A DNA stretch of 64,000 nucleotides from DAISKN01 sp963716925 (GTDB taxonomy: Bacteria; Acidobacteriota; Vicinamibacteria; Marinacidobacterales; SMYC01). Position 1 is the first letter of the stretch, and every line of letters starts with the position of its first letter. A program made the translations under genes and the position numbers. The notes under the pieces were generated by a model. It did not search any database and was not told the DNA's origin. It saw only the letters and a program-made list of their open reading frames with translations. The stretch covers positions 1,054,001 to 1,118,000 of the forward strand of contig CAVQUX010000006.1 of NCBI GenBank assembly GCA_963716925.1, given 5' to 3'. Shown here in pieces: positions 8,915 through 18,230 of this stretch.

Positions 8915-11002
8915 TCAGGGAGAGCTCATCGTCACCACGCCCACTCTCGAAAGGAGTCGAAAGTATTCCTCGATCTCATCGAGCGGAGCGGGACCGTACT
9001 CCGCCCCGACCGCCCCGCGGATCTCTTCGAGATTCCTCTCGCCGTCGGCGAAATTGAGGGTCTCGTAGAGGTAGTAGTGACCCCGCCGCGCGAGACGGAC
9101 CTTGTCCACAAAGCCCGGGTCGCCCGTCTTCTCGATCATCCAGTCGCGGCCATACTCCGGCCGGAAGAAGTTCACGGGTCCCCGCACCAGGGCCGTGCGG
9201 GTCGGCACCAGCTTCGCGCTCGCGGAGGCCGCCGCGGGAGTCGTCTTCACGCCGTGGGCTTCGAGCCGGGCGAGCACCCGGGGAAGGTCGGCTTCGAGCT
9301 CAGCCGCCCTCTCATGGACGTAGGCCTTCCGCGCGTCTCCGGAAGCGAATGCGCCAAGGGACTCGATGGCCTTCACCTCCCGCCCGTAGGCCTGGCGCAC
9401 GATCTCGACGGCCAGATCCGAGGATTCCATCGCCCTCCGCTCTTCCGATGCGAGCCGCGCCCGGGCTTTCGCGAGCGCGTTCTGGGCGAGCGCCGGCACG
9501 TCGTCGTCGGAGGCGGACGCGAGAACGTAGGCGGAAGCGCCGGCGATGACCTCGGCGCGCTTCATCTGGGTCGCATCCGCCCGTTCGAGAGTGTCCTCCT
9601 GGGTCCCGATGTAGGGGTCGGGCCAGGTATTGAGGAGCACGGCGTGGACGCCGAGGCTCGCTTCGGCGATGTCCTCGTGATCGCTCGGGCCCCAGAACGG
9701 CTCGATGTAGTAGTAGAAGGGGTCGCGGCTTCCCGATTCCTCGACGATCGGGAGGGGGAACGTCGTCCCGAAACCCAGAAGGCCGCCGTGCCGGATGGAG
9801 ATCGAGTTCCCCCTTCCCACGACTTCGAACATCTCCTCGACGACGTCGTTGATGAAGGAGGGGAGAGAGTCCGGAGTGCGGTAGAGGCGGAGCACCGACT
9901 CGCTCAGAACCTGATGGTCGCCGACCATGTCGAGGTTCAGGTAGGCGAGAATGCGGGACGTCGCGGCCGGATTCTGGTGCAAGTAATAGATGATGGCCAT
10001 GTGCTCCGGTCCCCAGGTGAACCGGATCGACCGCCGGGGACGCGGGAGCCTCCCCGTAGATACCAGCCTCGAGAGCGAGCGGGCGAGATCCAGAGTCGCT
10101 CCGAGCCCGGTGAGGTTGTTCCCTCCCCCGGTGTTGCGGTAGTTCGTGTGGGCCTGGACCCAGACCTCCGGGAGCGCGGGCTCGGTTCCCCTCAGAACCG
10201 CCTGCACCATGGAGTAGTGCCCCGCCCTGGTCTCCGCTTCCACTTCCGCGCGAACCTTCAGCGACTCTCCCGACCGCAGACGATCCGCGAGCGCCTTTCC
10301 GGCCCGATACGAGAGGGAGAACGCGAACCCGGGCGCCTCGCCCCTTGGACCGAGGAAGGGCTCGATGACCGCCGAGCCGATGAGGTGCGGCCTCTCCACG
10401 TGGTCCGCGGTGCGATAGACGACGACCCCGGAAGCGCCATGCTCCCAGACGGCGCGCGCGTGCACCGGTCCCGCGGGACCGGAAGCGAGGGCGATCTTGC
10501 CGCGCAAATCCTTCCCGTCGTAGTCCTCGGGCCGGACGCCCGATCCGACGTCCACGAGCTCCGCTTCGACCGCAGCGTTCCCGCTGAATCGCCCGAGCAC
10601 GATTCGATGGACGCCGAAGCTCGCGAGACGCTTCTGCGCGGCGCCGGTCTTCGGGTCGAGAAGAACGAGCTCCCCTTTCTTCGCCTCCCACCAGGGCTCG
10701 GTCCGGAAGGCCCAGAAGAACTTCTGGCCGTCGGAGGGAAATTCCTCGACTCGGACTTCCTCGAGTCCGAACTCGCGCGCTCTTGCCGCGACGTAGTCGG
10801 CGGTCTGCTCGGAGCCGAGAGAAGGAGCGAAGCCGGAGTACGAGAGGACGTTCCGGCCGTGGGCGAGCGCGAGAGCGCCGGAGGTTTCGGCGATCATCGC
10901 CTCGAGAGCTTGGTCCCCGATGAGACTCGAGTGCTGCGCGGAGACCGTGGCGGCAAAGAGGGTCAGTATGCCAAGAGTCGATTGTGTGCGCATGCGCCGC
11001 AA
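8915..11002 (-). CDS. Exported M28-like peptidase with PA domain and altered metal ligands
   Basis: A 695-residue secreted protein with signal peptide (LGILTLFAATVSA). Residues about 135-250 look like a protease-associated (PA) insert, and residues about 280-460 like the M28 aminopeptidase fold. The metal-site blocks are readable but changed: QAHTNYRNTGGGNNLTG where M28 enzymes have HxD and GxDDNxSG, then TWGPEHMA (normally GAEE), LNLDMVGD, and WGPSDHED with the last His. Asn therefore replaces the bridging Asp, and one Glu of the EE pair is lost. A C-terminal region of about 200 residues has no family I recognise. Activity is doubtful, or the metal site is unusual. Confidence 0.75.
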   Translation of the reverse strand: MRRMRTQSTLGILTLFAATVSAQHSSLIGDQALEAMIAETSGALALAHGRNVLSYSGFAPSLGSEQTADYVAARAREFGLEEVRVEEFPSDGQKFFWAFRTEPWWEAKKGELVLLDPKTGAAQKRLASFGVHRIVLGRFSGNAAVEAELVDVGSGVRPEDYDGKDLRGKIALASGPAGPVHARAVWEHGASGVVVYRTADHVERPHLIGSAVIEPFLGPRGEAPGFAFSLSYRAGKALADRLRSGESLKVRAEVEAETRAGHYSMVQAVLRGTEPALPEVWVQAHTNYRNTGGGNNLTGLGATLDLARSLSRLVSTGRLPRPRRSIRFTWGPEHMAIIYYLHQNPAATSRILAYLNLDMVGDHQVLSESVLRLYRTPDSLPSFINDVVEEMFEVVGRGNSISIRHGGLLGFGTTFPLPIVEESGSRDPFYYYIEPFWGPSDHEDIAEASLGVHAVLLNTWPDPYIGTQEDTLERADATQMKRAEVIAGASAYVLASASDDDVPALAQNALAKARARLASEERRAMESSDLAVEIVRQAYGREVKAIESLGAFASGDARKAYVHERAAELEADLPRVLARLEAHGVKTTPAAASASAKLVPTRTALVRGPVNFFRPEYGRDWMIEKTGDPGFVDKVRLARRGHYYLYETLNFADGERNLEEIRGAVGAEYGPAPLDEIEEYFRLLSRVGVVTMSSP

Positions 11003-11021
11003 GCTATCAGCGCGAACGTTT

Positions 11022-11103
11022 GGCTTTCAACCGGAACCCAGGACCGCAAGGGCGGCCCCGCTCCCCCGAGCTCGCGGATCAACGATCAAACCAGGAATAA
11101 GGA
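11022..11103 (-). pseudogene. Decayed copy of the 3' end of the YkgJ-family gene at 14098-14499
   Basis: This short stretch repeats 14113-14203 at roughly 90% identity, with an 11-12 bp deletion and a few substitutions. On the minus strand it reads LIREL...GPPLRSWVPVES, against ALIREL...GRPLRSWVRLKA in the intact gene, with a stop codon just before. No upstream part of a YkgJ gene (the cysteine cluster) is present. Together with the intact gene it brackets the M20-MFS pair, suggesting that pair entered by insertion or recombination at a YkgJ locus. Confidence 0.7.
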
Positions 11104-11168
11104 AGGGCACCTGCAACCTGGCAAAAGGAGGTGTATCGGTCCCGGCGGTAACCAGCGGGAGTCGTACC

Positions 11169-12434
11169 TCAATCGAGCTCGATCGGCTCGATCGTTCCCA
11201 TGATGCGGCTCAAACACGCGAAGCCCAGAAGCGGAAGGAAGGCGGCGAGGAGGAATACGGGTACGTAGGAGACGTTGTCGACGAGCCATCCCGTGAGGGT
11301 CGTGAACAGGACGCCGGCGATTCCTGCGCCGGTTCCCGATAGGCCGCTCATGGTTCCCACCGCCCGCGTGGGCAGGATGTCCGCACAGAGACTGAGCACC
11401 GTAGGTGCCCACAAGCCGATGGCGAAGGCGACACCCGAGATGAGCGCAAGGCACAGCCAGGTTTGGGTAACGAACGGCGCGGGCAGACCGAGCAACGTGC
11501 CGAGGGCGCCCGCGAGAAGCACTCGCTTTCGCGCCCGGGTCAAGTCCATGCGGGCGAGCAGGCGCCGTGAGAGGAACCCGCCCGTGAGGCTCCCGGCGTC
11601 CGTGGCGAGGAACGGGATCCAGCCGAACATGGCCACGGCTTGCAAGCTGAATCCCCGCGCGTCGACGAGGTACGTAGGAAGCCAGAACACGTAGAACCAC
11701 CAGACGGGGTCCACCATCATGCGGCCCACGATGATGCCCCACGGTTTGCGGCGCGAGAGGAGCGCTCGAACGCTCGGGCGCTCGGCCGCTCGCGTCACCA
11801 CGCGGCCCGCGAGTATCATCTGCCTTTCTCCTGGCTCGATGCGCGGGTGCTCTTCGGGACGGCGGTAAATCGACAGCCACGGGACGAGCCACACGAAGCC
11901 GAGGAGCCCGGTCACGATGAAACATGCCCGCCAGCCGACGGCGAGAGTAACGGCGGCCACGATCGGCACGGAGACGAGCGCGCCGAGAGCGGTTCCCGCG
12001 GAGAAGATGCTCGTGGCCAGAGAGCGCTCGCGCTGCGGGAACCATTCGGACGCGGCCCGCACGGCGCCAGGCAATGTGCCCGCCTCGCCGAGCCCGAGCA
12101 GGAACCTGAAGAGAAGGAGGCCTCCGAATCCGGCCGGGACGGCGTGGAGCATCCCCGCGAGAGACCACCAGATCATGCACGCGGTCATGCCGATCCGCGT
12201 GCCCACCGCGTCCATCAGCCGTCCCGTCAACGTCGGGCCGATCGTGTACGCGACGAGAAAGCCCGTAACGAGATATCCGTACTGCGTATTGGAGAGCCGC
12301 ATCTCGTCGCGGATGTGCGAGGCATTGACCGAGAGCGTTTGCCGGTCGATGTACGAGACGATGCTCGCAAAGAAAAAGAGCAGGATCACGTGGTAGCGCA
12401 GGTGGCGGATGGGCGAGCTGCGGAGCGTACTCAC
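11169..12434 (-). CDS. MFS transporter, anion:cation symporter (ACS) type
   Basis: A 421-residue inner-membrane permease with 12 predicted helices. It starts at a GTG that overlaps the TGA of the upstream M20 peptidase (GTGA), so translation is coupled. Family features are ASIVSYIDRQTLSVN in helix 1, GRLMDAVGTRIGM in the 2-3 loop, and FRFLLGLGEAGTLPGAVRAASEWFP, characteristic of the ACS/ExuT group that imports organic acids, hexuronates and similar anions. The coupled peptidase suggests import of an N-acyl amino acid or small peptide-like amide followed by cytosolic hydrolysis (inference). Confidence 0.85.
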   Translation of the reverse strand: MSTLRSSPIRHLRYHVILLFFFASIVSYIDRQTLSVNASHIRDEMRLSNTQYGYLVTGFLVAYTIGPTLTGRLMDAVGTRIGMTACMIWWSLAGMLHAVPAGFGGLLLFRFLLGLGEAGTLPGAVRAASEWFPQRERSLATSIFSAGTALGALVSVPIVAAVTLAVGWRACFIVTGLLGFVWLVPWLSIYRRPEEHPRIEPGERQMILAGRVVTRAAERPSVRALLSRRKPWGIIVGRMMVDPVWWFYVFWLPTYLVDARGFSLQAVAMFGWIPFLATDAGSLTGGFLSRRLLARMDLTRARKRVLLAGALGTLLGLPAPFVTQTWLCLALISGVAFAIGLWAPTVLSLCADILPTRAVGTMSGLSGTGAGIAGVLFTTLTGWLVDNVSYVPVFLLAAFLPLLGFACLSRIMGTIEPIELD

Positions 12435-13708
12435 GCGCAGCCGGATTCGGACTCCTGGACGCCGCAAATGTTTACAACGGCGAGCGCGTAAATCTTCGCC
12501 TGCCGTACGAGCTCGTCGATCTCCAGACACTCGTCCACCTTGTGCACCCGAGCGATGTTCCCGGCACCGTACGTTACTCCGGGGATGCCGCGCGAGACGA
12601 AAGCTTGCAGCTCGCCCGTCCCAAGGATGGCCGAGAACCTCGCGTCGACGCCCACGTCGCGCGCCGCCGCCGCGATCCCGGTGATCAGCGGACCGTCCGC
12701 GGGAAACTCGACGGGCTGGCGATCGCTGAAGACCGTCATGCCTTTGATCCGAAAGTCGCGGTCCGCGGCCTCGAGCCGCTCGATGGCGCCGTTGATTTCC
12801 GCCATGACGCGCGCCGTCCCGTGCGGCGGAACCACGCGGACCTCACAGCCCACGCTGCAGCTCGGCGGAATGTCGCCGTAGCGCTCGGCGGCCCCTCTGA
12901 CGGCGCAGATGGTGAAGGTTTCCTCGCCTTGAAGCGGATGGGTCTGAAGCGGAATCTTCCTGAGCTCTTCGATGAGCGTGAGCGCCTTGTCGATCGCGTT
13001 CACGCCGTAAGGCGTGGCAGCGTGCGCGGTCTCGCCGCCAACCTCGATTTCCATTATGATGCGGCCCTTGAACGAGCCGCAGATGCTCTGAAGTCCCGAC
13101 GCCTCGCCGTTGACGACCATGTCCGGCATCGGAAAACCGGCGTCCTCGAAGCCCGACTCGGCGAGGTAGGTCATTCCCGGCCATTTCAAGCGATCGAAGC
13201 GCCCCTCGTCGTCGACGGAGGCAACGCAGAGGAGGCTCCCCTTGAGCCGCACGTTCGCGGCCCGCAGCGCGCGCACGGCGAAGACCTGCGCGGCGATAGC
13301 ACACTTCGCGTCGACGGCTCCGCGTCCCCAGACCTTTCCTTCGGCCACGACGCCGCCGAAAGGATCGAATCGCCACCGCTCGCGCTCCCCCTCGTTCACG
13401 ACGTCCAGGTGCGTGCCGAGCATCAGTACCGGCTTTCCCTGTGAACCCTCGAGGAGCGCGACAACGTTCGGTCGCGGGTAACTGAGTCCGGACTTCTGTT
13501 CCACGGCCTCCTTCGGCGCGCTGACGAGCCCCACGCGAAGGTCCAGCGCCCGGTACTCGCGCGCCACGAGCCGCGAAATCGCGTCGTATTCGCCCGGTGG
13601 AAACACGCTCGGGATGCGAATCAGCTCGCTCAGGAAACTCACGAGCTCCGACTGGTGTTCATCCACGTGGTCCAGGATCGTCCGCTTTTGTAGCTCGATG
13701 TCAGTCAT
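12431..13708 (-). CDS. M20-family (ArgE/DapE-like) amidohydrolase
   Basis: A 425-residue cytosolic zinc amidohydrolase. I chose ATG 13708 because GGAAG precedes it. The M20 pattern is clear: LMLGTHLDVV (His and Asp), GRGAVDAKCAIA (bridging Asp), SVDDEGRFD in the place of the usual DEE, NGEASG, and a lid domain with GGETAHAATPYGVNAI. The general-base Glu seems to be Asp (DDE), a conservative change. ArgE, DapE and acylases belong here, and the substrate cannot be chosen from sequence. It is not in the arg operon, which lies 9 kb away. It is the first gene of a coupled pair with the MFS transporter. Confidence 0.85.
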   Translation of the reverse strand: MTDIELQKRTILDHVDEHQSELVSFLSELIRIPSVFPPGEYDAISRLVAREYRALDLRVGLVSAPKEAVEQKSGLSYPRPNVVALLEGSQGKPVLMLGTHLDVVNEGERERWRFDPFGGVVAEGKVWGRGAVDAKCAIAAQVFAVRALRAANVRLKGSLLCVASVDDEGRFDRLKWPGMTYLAESGFEDAGFPMPDMVVNGEASGLQSICGSFKGRIIMEIEVGGETAHAATPYGVNAIDKALTLIEELRKIPLQTHPLQGEETFTICAVRGAAERYGDIPPSCSVGCEVRVVPPHGTARVMAEINGAIERLEAADRDFRIKGMTVFSDRQPVEFPADGPLITGIAAAARDVGVDARFSAILGTGELQAFVSRGIPGVTYGAGNIARVHKVDECLEIDELVRQAKIYALAVVNICGVQESESGCA

Positions 13709-14097
13709 GGCTTCCGTCGAATCGACGATGCGCGTACCCGGGCCAGGGAGCCCGATCCCGCCTCGCAAAACCAGCCGCCCGCAAGTGCAGGTAACGTCCG
13801 TCCGGGTGGAGGCTGTGCCGGAGCGAGGTCACCCTCTCCTCCCGTTCCGCAGTCTCATGGCGAGCATGAAGCGCGCAATTATTGGCAACTTCCACCGTTG
13901 AAGCAAGAGAACACGAGGTCAGGACGTCCTGCAGCGGATGAATCCGAGCCAGTGTGTTCCGAGCAGGCGTTTCACCAAGGCAGGGTATGGCGGGCTTTCG
14001 GAAGAGCGCGGAAAAAAGGGGTCGGGTGAAATGCACGCCCGAGATCGTCGGCCCTCTCCTTCGGCAGAAGCGGCTCGAGCCCGAACGCGATCGCGGA
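13709..14097. other. 389-bp gap upstream of the M20 gene, no gene supported
   Basis: I see no credible coding region on either strand; open frames are arginine/proline-rich shadows. It must contain the promoter of the M20-MFS pair. A short AAAAAAGGGGTCGGG tract at about 14011-14025 resembles edges seen beside mobile-element debris, but there is no transposase or matching inverted end. Being next to the duplicated YkgJ segment, it may be one edge of an old insertion. Confidence 0.4.
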
Positions 14098-14499
14098 TTA
14101 GCGCCCCGACCCGGCTTTCAACCGGACCCAGGACCGCAGCGGACGGCCCCGCTCCCCCGAGCCATCCTCCAGCTCGCGAATCAACGCGGTAAAACGAGGA
14201 ATGGGCGACGGCCCCGAAGCGAGCCGGCAGTAGAACGTCCGGCAGCCGAGAGGACGGACCGCGTACGCCAGGCACCGATCCTCGGAGGAGAGAAACGGGC
14301 AGGCGCCGTCGGTGCGCAGGGAGGACCATTTCCGACCCTGACAGGCGATCTCACGCTCCAGCAGCTCCCACTCGGCGGCGGTGATGGACGGCTCCCGCCC
14401 GGTGCGCTCGAAATGGCAGCACTCCGCGGTCGACGGACAGCCCCATCCGGAAAGCGCGGCGTCGGCTTTCTGGAGAACCGGGAGTGTGCTCTTCCTCAC
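14098..14499 (-). CDS. YkgJ-family cysteine-cluster protein
   Basis: About 133 residues with the cysteine pattern of the YkgJ/UPF0153 (CxxCxxCC) zinc- or iron-sulfur-cluster family: GCPSTAECCHF near the N-terminus, CQGRKW, GACPFLSSEDRCLAYAVRPLGCRTFYC in the middle. The function is not established; members are thought to bind Zn or Fe-S clusters. I placed the start at GTG 14499, just before the conserved region; an ATG at 14550 in frame is possible but would overlap the divergent sugar dehydrogenase start. The 3' 90 bp are duplicated at 11022-11103. Confidence 0.7.
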   Translation of the reverse strand: MRKSTLPVLQKADAALSGWGCPSTAECCHFERTGREPSITAAEWELLEREIACQGRKWSSLRTDGACPFLSSEDRCLAYAVRPLGCRTFYCRLASGPSPIPRFTALIRELEDGSGERGRPLRSWVRLKAGSGR

Positions 14500-14548
14500 A
14501 CTCCGATTATCTCTTGAATCGCTCCCGCTCCTGGGCGATTCTCGAAGC

Positions 14549-15905
14549 ATGACGATTTTCGTCTCCGCTCTCGTATGGCTCGCCGCAACCGCTCCCGTGA
14601 CCCTTCGGCCCGTGGTCGAGGGGCTCGAACGGCCTGTCGTCGTGGCCCACGCGGGAGACGGGAGCGGGCGTCTGTTCCTCGCGCAGCAGGGAGGAGCGAT
14701 TCTGGTGTTCGACGGATTCCAGGTTCTCCCCGTTCCTTTTCTCGACCTCTCCTCCTCCGTATCCACGGGAAGCGAGCAGGGTCTCCTCGGCCTCGCGTTC
14801 CACCCCGACTACGAGCACAACGGATTCTTCTACGTCAACCTCACGGATCTCGCCGGGGACACGCAGATCCTGCGGTTCACGGTATCGGCGGATCGCAACG
14901 TCGCCGATCCCGCCACCGCAGTCCCGCTCCTCTCCGTCGATCAGCCATACGCGAATCACAACGGGGGACAGCTCGCGTTCGGTCCCGATGGGAAGCTGTG
15001 GATCGGGCTCGGCGACGGGGGCTCCGCCGGAGATCCGGGGAATCGGGCGCAAAGCAGGATCACCCTCCTGGGAAAGATCCTCCGCATCGACGTCGACCAG
15101 GGGCTTCCCTACGCCATTCCCCTCGACAACCCGTTCGCCTCCGATCCCGCGGCGCGGGCCGAAATCTGGGCGCTCGGACTCAGAAACCCGTGGCGTTTCT
15201 CGTTCGATCGGCTCACGGGAGATCTCTTCATCGCCGACGTCGGGCAGAACGCCTGGGAGGAAGTGAGCTTCGAGCCGGCATCGAGCGGGGGAGGCCGGAA
15301 CTACGGCTGGCGCCGCATGGAGGCAGAGCCACTGCTTCAATCCGGGAAGCAACTGCGACGACGGCTCGCTCGTTCCGCCGATCCTCGAGTACTCGCACTC
15401 CCAAGGCTGCTCCATCACCGGCGGCTACCGCTACCGCGGAACCGCGATGCCGGAGCGCCTCGGGACTTACTTCTACGGAGACTTCTGCTCCGGCCGTATC
15501 TGGGGCGGAACCGAGAACCCGGAGACCGGCGCCTGGACCTCGACCGAGCTCCTCGACTCCGAGCTCTCGATATCGACCTTCGGCGAGGACGAGCAGGGCG
15601 AGCTGTACGTCGCCGATCTCGGCGGAACGCTCTACCGGATCCACGGAGAAGCGTTCTGCAGCGTCGCCGGCGGGAATCTCGAGATCGCGAACTTCTCCGG
15701 GACGAGCTCAGCGGTCGAGATCGAGATTCGGGGTGAGCGTCCCGGAGATCGCGCTCGGCGTCCATCGTCGCTCGCCGCGAGCTCCTCCGTGGACGCGGGG
15801 CCGGTCGCTCTCTCTTCCGGAGACTACGCGCTCTCCTGCCGTTTCCTCGACCCCGCGACCGGGGAGCTGCTGTCGGAAGACCTGACCCGCTTCCAGGTCG
15901 AGTGA
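14549..15905 (+). CDS. Exported soluble sugar dehydrogenase (GDH-B/Hhip-like), frameshifted
   Basis: Six-bladed propeller protein of the glucose/sorbosone dehydrogenase family, likely PQQ-dependent and periplasmic. Visible motifs include EQGLLGLAFHPDY, NHNGGQLAFGPDGKLWIGLGDGG, LGKILRIDVD, ALGLRNPWRFSFD and DVGQNAWEEV; a short signal peptide starts at the ATG at 14549. The frame breaks at about 15332 (GAGCCACTGC). Dropping one C restores HCFNPGSNCDDG and then SQGCSITGGYRYRG...YFYGDFCSGRIWG, the conserved end of the family. Length is one over a multiple of three (about 451 aa repaired). Its 3' end overlaps the convergent selD gene by 82 bp, an unusually long overlap. Confidence 0.85.
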
Positions 15906-18184
15906 GCGACGACCGAAAGGAGCGCGCCGTCTTCGCGCGGCGGCCTCACTTCCCCGATGACCGCCGCCTGATCGAGACGGCCCAGGGCCTCGTCGACTCG
16001 CGAGGACGGAAGACCGAATAGAAGCCCGCCCGACGTCTGGGGGTCGAACAGGAGCTCCAGACGGGGGTCGTTCGCGGCCTCGGCGTCGATGACGATCGTC
16101 TTCTTCGCTTTGGCGTTCTCCGGATGAAACGTGCTCCGGAAACCCCGGGCGAGAAGCTCGACGGCTCCCTGTAGCGCGGGGAGCGCCGTCACGTCGAGGA
16201 TCGCGCTCACGCCGCTTGCACGGAGCATGGAGCCGAGGTGCCCCGCGAGGCCGAAGCCGGTCACGTCGGTCACCGCCTGAGCTCCGAGCTCCCGCGCGAG
16301 ATGAGCCGCGTCCCCGTTCGGCGTCAGCATGGACTCGAGACACTCGGCGAGCGCCCGGCCGGAGGCGAGGCCCTGCATGTCGGCGTGGAGCACCACGCCG
16401 GTTCCGAGACGCTTCGTCAAGAGGAGCCGATCTCCAGGGCGGAGCCGGTCGAGGGTCATGAGGTTCGCAGTGGAAGCGAGGCCGTCGATGGAGAAGCCGA
16501 CGAGGAGCTCGGGCGCGGTCACCGTATGCCCACCGAGGAGCGTGACCCCGTTCTGATCGAAGACCACGCGAGCCCCCGAGAGCACCTGGAACAGGATCTC
16601 CTCCTGCTCCTGGTCCGACGCGTCCCTGGGCACGGCGACGAGGGCGAGAGCATACCGCGGAGAAGCACCCTTCGCCTGGATGTCCGAAAGTGAATTGAGC
16701 GCCGAGACCCTTCCCACGAGAAACGGATCGTCCAGGAAGGAGCGGAAAGCGTCGATGCTGGAAACGACGAGGTCGCCCCGCGGCGTCTCGAAAGCCGCGG
16801 CGTCATCGGGGCGATCCAGTCCGAGCTTCACCGTCGGGTCGCCGGCCCCTCCTGGAAGCCGCGCGAGCGCGCGATCGAGGACGCTCTGACCGACTTTCGC
16901 CGCGCAGCCGCCGCAGAGGATCTGCATTCCCCCGGACATCTCCGGCAGACCCTGGAACTCTTCGGTCAGGGCACCTTCGGCTTCGAGCACCTGGAACTTC
17001 GTCATGAACCGCCGGTCGATCCAATCCTTCAGCCGCATCACCCACCGGCCCTCGAAGGAACGGCCCCGTTTGGATCCGAGAGCGGTTCCGTCCCCGAGGT
17101 TGAGGAGAGTGAGGAAGTCCGACTGCGGCCGGTAGCTCCGGAGCGGTCTTCCCTCGAGGAAGGCGACGAGGTTCTCGTACAGGAACGGGCCCTGGCGGAC
17201 CGCATAGACCCCAGCCTTCGGGGTCTCCGGGAAGTCGGTCAAAGTCGCGCAGTCGCCGACCGCGAAGAGGTCGTCGAACCCTTCCACCTGAAGCGTCGGG
17301 CGGGTGCGCACGAACCCCCGGCGCTCGGTGGGAAGGCCGGAGTCGGTGAAGAGCGGGTGACTCCAGGCGCCGGTGACCCACAGAAGAGCGTCGGCGGGAA
17401 TCGAGTCCCCGCCTTCGAAAACCACCGCGTCCTTCTTTACTTCCACCACGCGGCGGTTGGGTTGGATCCGGATCCCCCGGCGCGCGGCGTTTCGATGCAC
17501 CCGCTCGACGAGGCTTCGCGGGTAGCCCGCGAGCAGCTCCGGCCATCCGTGTACCAGCGTGAGCTCGATCGAAGCGTCCCGACCCACGTCCACGCGGTGC
17601 CAGAGAGTGAAGGCGAGCTCGACTCCCCCGGCGCCGCCTCCGACGACGACGATACGGAACGGGGTGGCGGCGGGACGGCTCTGGATTCGCGCCGCGACGG
17701 CGTCGATGCGCTCGACCAGCTCCACGATCGGCCGCGTGGGCACGGCGTGCTGCCGCACGCCGGGAAGATCGAGCCCGGCTACGGTCGAGCCGATGTCGAA
17801 CGAGGCGACGTCGTAGCGAACGGGAGGACGATCGGAGAGGCGGATGCGCTTCGAAGTCGGGTCGACTCCGACCGCGGGGCTCAGGATCACCCGCGCCCCG
17901 GCTCGCCGCGCGAGGGGAACGACGTCGATCTCGAGCTCCTCGCGCCGGTACTGGCCCGCTACGTACCCGGGGACCATTCCCGAATAGACCGCAACGGGCT
18001 TGTCGACGATCAAAGTCAGCCGGACGTCGCTCCGCGGCGCCATTCCGAACCGCCGCAGCACTTGTACGTGCGAATGTCCTCCTCCCACCAGGACCAGATC
18101 CCCACGCGTCGTCTCACGTTCGTCCCCGGACGAAAGCCGTCCGTTATCGAACGCCACGTTCGACTCCCAGCCCGGCTGGATCAC
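15824..18184 (-). CDS. selD: SelD fused to N-terminal NADH-dehydrogenase-like flavoprotein
   Basis: A 786-residue fusion. Residues about 28-400 are a pyridine-nucleotide-disulfide oxidoreductase/NDH-like FAD domain (LVLVGGGHSHVQVLRRFG, VVVGGGAGGVELAF, LFAVGDCA). Residues about 420-770 are selenide, water dikinase, which makes selenophosphate from selenide and ATP: CGGCAAKVG with the catalytic Cys, DRPDDAAAF, LLGGHTV, TDVTGFGLAGHL and LFDPQTSGGLL. This NDH-SelD architecture is known from cyanobacteria and other phyla; the flavin part may supply reduced selenium. No selA, selB or mnmH is in the window, so the use of selenophosphate is not shown. The start is GTG 18184; the C-terminal tail overlaps the neighbour. 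Confidence 0.9.
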   Translation of the reverse strand: MIQPGWESNVAFDNGRLSSGDERETTRGDLVLVGGGHSHVQVLRRFGMAPRSDVRLTLIVDKPVAVYSGMVPGYVAGQYRREELEIDVVPLARRAGARVILSPAVGVDPTSKRIRLSDRPPVRYDVASFDIGSTVAGLDLPGVRQHAVPTRPIVELVERIDAVAARIQSRPAATPFRIVVVGGGAGGVELAFTLWHRVDVGRDASIELTLVHGWPELLAGYPRSLVERVHRNAARRGIRIQPNRRVVEVKKDAVVFEGGDSIPADALLWVTGAWSHPLFTDSGLPTERRGFVRTRPTLQVEGFDDLFAVGDCATLTDFPETPKAGVYAVRQGPFLYENLVAFLEGRPLRSYRPQSDFLTLLNLGDGTALGSKRGRSFEGRWVMRLKDWIDRRFMTKFQVLEAEGALTEEFQGLPEMSGGMQILCGGCAAKVGQSVLDRALARLPGGAGDPTVKLGLDRPDDAAAFETPRGDLVVSSIDAFRSFLDDPFLVGRVSALNSLSDIQAKGASPRYALALVAVPRDASDQEQEEILFQVLSGARVVFDQNGVTLLGGHTVTAPELLVGFSIDGLASTANLMTLDRLRPGDRLLLTKRLGTGVVLHADMQGLASGRALAECLESMLTPNGDAAHLARELGAQAVTDVTGFGLAGHLGSMLRASGVSAILDVTALPALQGAVELLARGFRSTFHPENAKAKKTIVIDAEAANDPRLELLFDPQTSGGLLFGLPSSRVDEALGRLDQAAVIGEVRPPREDGALLSVVAHSTWKRVRSSDSSSPVAGSRKRQESA

Positions 18185-18230
18185 ATAATCTCGTCATGGC
18201 ACGTCCTTTGCTACATTACTCGACCGGGGA

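Noticed and set aside
14005..14030. Possible transposon end (AAAAAAGGGGTCGGG)
   Set aside because: No matching inverted end, no target duplication beyond the YkgJ repeat, and no transposase in the area.
13919..14329. 136-codon minus-strand frame overlapping YkgJ
   Set aside because: It is a shadow of the YkgJ gene in another frame, and its remainder has no recognisable domain.
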